Shown here in pieces: positions 61,201-64,000 of a stretch of DNA of 64,000 bases. Source of the DNA: Elizabethkingia miricola (GTDB lineage Bacteria > Bacteroidota > Bacteroidia > Flavobacteriales > Weeksellaceae); assembly GCF_001675285.1 (NCBI RefSeq), contig NZ_LSGQ01000030.1, positions 674,867-738,866 of the forward strand. Reading direction: 5' to 3'. The translations under genes were made by a program, and so were the position numbers. The notes under the pieces are model-generated. The model ran no database searches, was not told where the DNA came from, and saw only the letters and a list, made by a program, of their open reading frames with translations. Every line of letters starts with the position of its first letter. Positions within the stretch are counted from its first letter, which is position 1.

Positions 61201-61625
61201 CATTCTCGGATGATCAAATTGCTGCATTAGAGAAAGAAGGTAGTCTAACAATTCAGGGATATGAAATAACTACAGACGATGTAGAGATCCTGACAAAGGA
61301 TATTCCGGGATGGACAGTGGCTTCTGAAGGAAAATTAACAGTAGCATTAGATCTTACATTAACAGATGATCTGAAAGCGGAAGGTATTGCACGTGAATTC
61401 ATTAACAGAGTACAAAACCTTAGAAAAGAGAAGAATTTTGAAATAAGTGACAGAATTCTTATCGAATTAGAAGAAAATAATCCATTTTTACAAGATATCT
61501 TGAAGAATAAAGATTATATTAGCGCAGAAGTTCTTGCAAATGATATAGTGGTTAAGGCTAATATATCAGGGGAAGAAGTAGAAATTGATGAACTTAGATT
61601 CAATATTAATATTATTAAAAATTAA
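58239..61625 (+). CDS. ileS: Isoleucyl-tRNA synthetase, type 2, with GxHH signature
   Basis: An 1128-residue class I synthetase that charges tRNA-Ile. The first signature reads PGIHHV with G56, H58 and H59, i.e. the outer residues of the normal HxGH are swapped. The second signature KMSKR is at 681-685 and the tryptophan-rich [22 protein letters not shown] is typical of IleRS. The editing domain (about 190-420) is present. The length, and the lack of a C-terminal zinc finger, place it with eukaryote-like type 2 enzymes, which resist mupirocin. It is the first of a run with the DksA-like gene, lspA and sanA. Confidence 0.95.
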   Translation: [1128 protein letters not shown]

Positions 61626-61631
61626 AAGAGA

Positions 61632-61674
61632 TTGAAAAGTACTTTCTGCATAACCGCAGACAAGTACTTTTCAA
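61632..61674 (+). terminator. Long hairpin between ileS and the DksA-like gene
   Basis: A 13-bp outer stem (61632-61644 with 61662-61674) and a 5-bp inner stem (61645-61649 with 61656-61660) with one bulged base and a 6-base loop. No T run follows, so it may be an attenuator, an RNA-processing or stability element, or a weak terminator. Confidence 0.6.
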
Positions 61675-61708
61675 AATATAAAGTACCAATTATCAAATTA
61701 GAAATATT

Positions 61709-62089
61709 ATGGCAGAGGAAAGAGTAAGATACAGCGATGCTGATTTGGAGGAATTCAGAAAAATTATTGAAGAAAAAATAGAAAAAGCCGAGAAAGATTT
61801 ATCTCTTATACGTGAAAGTTTCATCAATGATAGAAATAACGGAACAGATGATACTTCGCCAACATTTAAAGCTTTTGAGGAAGGAGCTGAAACTTTGAGT
61901 AAAGAGCAGAACGCTCTTCTGGCTTCACGTCAGGAAAAGTTTATCAGAGACCTGAAGAACGCTTTAATCCGTATTAAGAACAAAACTTATGGTGTATGCC
62001 GTGTTACAGGAAATCTTATTTCTAAAGACAGATTGAAAGCGGTTCCGCATGCTACTTTAAGTATTGAGGCTAAAAATATGCAACGATAA
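61709..62089 (+). CDS. DksA/TraR-like protein with degenerate zinc finger
   Basis: A 126-residue protein. Residues 8-90 form a charged coiled coil, then a short globular end contains the TraR/DksA-like YGVCRVTGNLISKDRLKAVP. Only one cysteine (C96) remains of the four zinc ligands. Proteins of this type are common in flavobacteria and may bind the RNA polymerase secondary channel, as DksA does, but that is not shown. It lies between ileS and lspA, framed by hairpins on both sides. Confidence 0.85.
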   Translation: MAEERVRYSDADLEEFRKIIEEKIEKAEKDLSLIRESFINDRNNGTDDTSPTFKAFEEGAETLSKEQNALLASRQEKFIRDLKNALIRIKNKTYGVCRVTGNLISKDRLKAVPHATLSIEAKNMQR

Positions 62090-62093
62090 AATT

Positions 62094-62107
62094 ACACCAA
62101 TTGGTGT
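62094..62107 (+). repeat. 14-base palindrome just after the DksA-like gene
   Basis: ACACCAATTGGTGT is a perfect inverted repeat starting 5 bases after the stop at 62089. It could be a protein-binding site or a short hairpin. Confidence 0.5.
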
Positions 62108-62115
62108 GACTGATT

Positions 62116-62164
62116 AATGTACAAAGCAAAATGTGTTCAGTAAATACATGATGCTTTGTACATT
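62116..62164 (+). terminator. Hairpin before lspA
   Basis: A 13-bp stem (62116-62128 with 62152-62164) with a 23-base loop, 23 bases before the lspA start. The following sequence is T-rich but short. It may be a terminator of the DksA-like gene or a leader structure of lspA. Confidence 0.55.
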
Positions 62165-62186
62165 TTAATTATATGATACAGAAATT

Positions 62187-62819
62187 ATGAAGAAAATTGT
62201 GCTTATTACCCTGCTGGTTCTTTTCATTGACCAGGCTTCCAAAATTTATATCAAAACACATTTCCATTTAGGAGAAAGTGTAGATGTATTTAAATGGTTC
62301 AAGCTTGCATTTGTTGAAAACCCCGGAATGGCTTATGGCCTTCACTTTGGTGGAGCAATTGGTAAATATGCATTATCCCTGGTTCGTATTGCATTGGTAA
62401 TAGGGATTATAGTGATGTTCAAAAAATGGTTAAAAGAAGGAGCTTCCAATTATTTAATCATTCCGATGTCCATGATATTCGCTGGAGCAATTGGTAATCT
62501 TATAGATGGAATGTTCTATGGATTGATTTTCGATACAGGGACAATCTTTGAGTCTTCAATAGGGCGTTGGGTAGGTTATGACGGTATTTCAAAAATCGGC
62601 GGCGGTGGATATGCCTCCTTTATGAATGGTTGTGTTGTGGATATGCTTTATTTTCCATTATTCAAGTTCAACTGGCCAACCTGGGTTCCGGGAATTGGTG
62701 GTACAGAATTTGAATTCTTCAGACCAGTCTTCAATATCGCAGATAGTGCTATTACTGTTGGAGCTGCAATTATATTAATATTTAAGAAAAAAGCTTTCCC
62801 GAATGGTTTGAATTTCTAA
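62187..62819 (+). CDS. lspA: Lipoprotein signal peptidase (SPII)
   Basis: A 210-residue membrane aspartyl peptidase that cleaves lipoprotein signals before the modified cysteine. Four transmembrane helices are visible. The catalytic aspartates lie in GNLIDGMFYG and FNIADSAITVG, and VENPGMAYGLHF is the N-terminal substrate motif. It is about 45 residues longer than the E. coli enzyme owing to an insertion between the two catalytic motifs (about 113-165), a feature of Bacteroidota LspA. Many lipoproteins in this window would be its substrates. Confidence 0.95.
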   Translation: MKKIVLITLLVLFIDQASKIYIKTHFHLGESVDVFKWFKLAFVENPGMAYGLHFGGAIGKYALSLVRIALVIGIIVMFKKWLKEGASNYLIIPMSMIFAGAIGNLIDGMFYGLIFDTGTIFESSIGRWVGYDGISKIGGGGYASFMNGCVVDMLYFPLFKFNWPTWVPGIGGTEFEFFRPVFNIADSAITVGAAIILIFKKKAFPNGLNF

Positions 62820-62846
62820 AAACTATATGGGTATCATTTATATGAT

Positions 62847-63491
62847 ATGAATAATCTAATCAAAAGAGTATTTTTACTTTTAATTATTATAGGGTTGCTT
62901 GGGGCAACCTTTATAATTTATGCCAATTGGAAAATAGAATCCGAAACCAAAAATTATATTACATCGGATCCTAATAAATTACCAATTGAACATGTTGGTC
63001 TCGTACTGGGTACTTCCAAGCTTTTGGCTAACGGAAATATGAATCCGTATTTTAAATACAGGATTGATGCTGCGGAAGAATTATATAAAGCCGGGAAAAT
63101 AAAAAACATTATTGTTAGTGGAGATAATAGCCGCAAAACTTATAATGAACCAGAAGACATGAAGAATGAATTGGTAAAAAGAGGTGTTCCGGAAATAGAT
63201 ATCTATATGGATTTCGCAGGTCTTCGTACATTAGATTCTGTAATACGGGCAAGAGAGATATTTGGACAGCACGAGTATATTATTATTTCTCAGGAATTCC
63301 ATAATGAGAGAGCTGTGTTTATTGCACGGGAAAACGGGATCAATGCATTTGGTTTTAATGCACAGGATGTGAATAAGGCTGTAGGTATTAAGACAATGAT
63401 TCGTGAAAAGTTTGCAAGGGCAAAAGTTTTCTGGGATTTTCTTTTCAGTGTTCAGCCTAAATATGGTGGTGAGAAAATTTTTGTTGAATAA
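62847..63491 (+). CDS. sanA: SanA/YdcF-like DUF218 membrane protein
   Basis: A 214-residue protein with one N-terminal transmembrane helix (about 8-28) and a DUF218 domain (about 50-200). GLVLGTSKLLANGNMNPYFKYRIDAA, IIVSGDNSRKTYNEP and DFAGLRTLDSVIRAREIFG match SanA, which affects the outer-membrane barrier in E. coli (vancomycin sensitivity at high temperature). The biochemical reaction is unknown. It follows lspA by 27 bases and closes the unit with a terminator. Confidence 0.88.
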   Translation: MNNLIKRVFLLLIIIGLLGATFIIYANWKIESETKNYITSDPNKLPIEHVGLVLGTSKLLANGNMNPYFKYRIDAAEELYKAGKIKNIIVSGDNSRKTYNEPEDMKNELVKRGVPEIDIYMDFAGLRTLDSVIRAREIFGQHEYIIISQEFHNERAVFIARENGINAFGFNAQDVNKAVGIKTMIREKFARAKVFWDFLFSVQPKYGGEKIFVE

Positions 63492-63515
63492 ACATCATAC
63501 ATATATATAGTATAT

Positions 63516-63545
63516 AAAATCCGGCTTTACGCCGGATTTTTCTTT
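63516..63545 (+). terminator. Rho-independent terminator after sanA
   Basis: A perfect 10-bp stem (63516-63525 with 63531-63540) with a 5-base loop and a T run. It separates sanA from the promoter region at the right edge. Confidence 0.92.
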
Positions 63546-63774
63546 TTCTTCTATATATAAAGGATGTTCTAGAGCAAAAAAATGGCATCTGAGCATTTAA
63601 AAACAGCATTTCCTTGTGACTGTTTACAACCAAAATCTGGTTTTTAAAGCGAGTGCAATGATATGTAGCGTATATATAAAGAAGGGGAGTCTTTCCAATG
63701 TGAACATAATATTAAATTTTTCTCGCGTGTATTCAGGGAGTTAGGTGTATTATGTTAAAAAATGAGTAATAAAG

Positions 63775-63806
63775 TTTGGTGTGTTATAGAAGTTTTTCTA
63801 CTTTTG
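63775..63806 (+). promoter_or_regulatory. Tandem promoter P1 at the right edge
   Basis: TTTG (63775-63778) and TACTTTTG (63799-63806) with 20 bases between. Both elements match the flavobacterial consensus. No gene follows within the window. The DNA from 63546 to 63774 shows no ORF longer than about 21 codons and no RNA gene I recognise. Confidence 0.8.
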
Positions 63807-63887
63807 CAGTCCTAAACAATGAGAGTTGTGAGGGGAGCAGGAGGTAATTGAGACGAAAAAATCGATTAAAATTTTTTAGAAAAAAGA

Positions 63888-63919
63888 TTTGGTCATGTTA
63901 ATAAAATTTATTAGTTTTG
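63888..63919 (+). promoter_or_regulatory. Tandem promoter P2 at the right edge
   Basis: TTTG (63888-63891) and TAGTTTTG (63912-63919), again 20 bases apart and exactly 113 bases after P1. A GAGGTAAT-containing module follows each promoter (63841 and 63963). The window ends in an A-rich segment like the one before P2. Confidence 0.8.
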
Positions 63920-64000
63920 CCCACGCAAAAATGGTTAATAAAAGGACTGTTAGAGCGGAGTAGAGGTAATGAAGATGACTAAAAAAAACTTCAAAAAAAG

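Noticed and set aside
63581..63646. A 21-codon ORF between the sanA terminator and the tandem promoters
   Set aside because: Too short, lacks a promoter or conserved pattern, and could easily occur by chance.
1..64000. Genomic island or mobile element
   Set aside because: I see no transposase, integrase, phage gene, tRNA-linked repeat or clear change in base composition; gene content is core for a flavobacterium.

Overview
The window is an AT-rich stretch of chromosome from a flavobacterium, most likely a Weeksellaceae member close to Elizabethkingia or Chryseobacterium. Supporting signs are the alternative complex III operon, the flavobacterial -7 element TAnnTTTG in front of many genes, DUF4271, DUF4293 and DUF4296 proteins, a Bacteroidota-type LspA, a Rho with a long disordered N-terminal region, and many SPII lipoproteins. 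The genus is an inference; the phylum and class are well supported. It is mostly core genome. I see no insertion sequence, prophage, CRISPR array or tRNA gene.

Layout. 1-9100: a cut-off ypfJ-type metallopeptidase gene, an LtaS-like sulfatase-fold membrane enzyme, a small lipoprotein, two tandem S41 peptidase lipoproteins on the plus strand, then ribH, a TPR protein, apt and a repeat-linker lipoprotein on the minus strand. 9177-17557: the complete six-gene respiratory operon actABCDEF, closed by its own terminator and without cytochrome oxidase genes behind it. 17737-25486: a SPOR protein, a two-component system, two small membrane proteins, oligopeptidase B, hemD and a DUF4271 protein. 25541-34630: a polyprenol-sugar synthase, a DUF4296 lipoprotein, tgt and lptG; birA on the opposite strand; then rsfS, ftsH, a LUD-domain protein, cdsA and psd (protein quality control and phospholipid synthesis), then osmC. 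34719-41119: an MsbA-like exporter, a DUF4293 protein, rho, an ECF sigma factor with small ORFs on both sides, and a HAD nucleotidase. 41274-46983: a sugar-alcohol locus (fructokinase, outer-membrane protein, MFS permease, mannitol-type dehydrogenase) facing a LacI-type regulator, with two perfect operators between them. 47036-58001: trpS, a secreted protein, rfbD, a thioesterase, the envelope operon uppS-bamA-skp, an arginase-fold protein and topA. 58239-63491: ileS, a DksA-like gene, lspA and sanA. 63541-64000: no gene, but two tandem flavobacterial promoters that look like the start of a strongly transcribed stable-RNA operon beyond the window.

How the parts fit. ActA-F would oxidise menaquinol and pass electrons to an oxidase encoded elsewhere. 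The polyol locus would import a sugar alcohol, oxidise it to a ketose and phosphorylate it under LacI control. UppS, BamA, Skp, LptG, LspA, CdsA and Psd are envelope biogenesis genes.

I found no clear new multi-gene system. The most distinctive points are an IleRS with a swapped GxHH signature (expected to mark mupirocin hyper-resistance), a Tgt without its zinc cysteines, an arginase-fold protein with no intact metal motif, an ActA with an extra N-terminal haem domain, the paired LacI operators, the tandem promoter array at the right edge, and three small ORFs of 18, 44 and 48 codons in operon-like positions.
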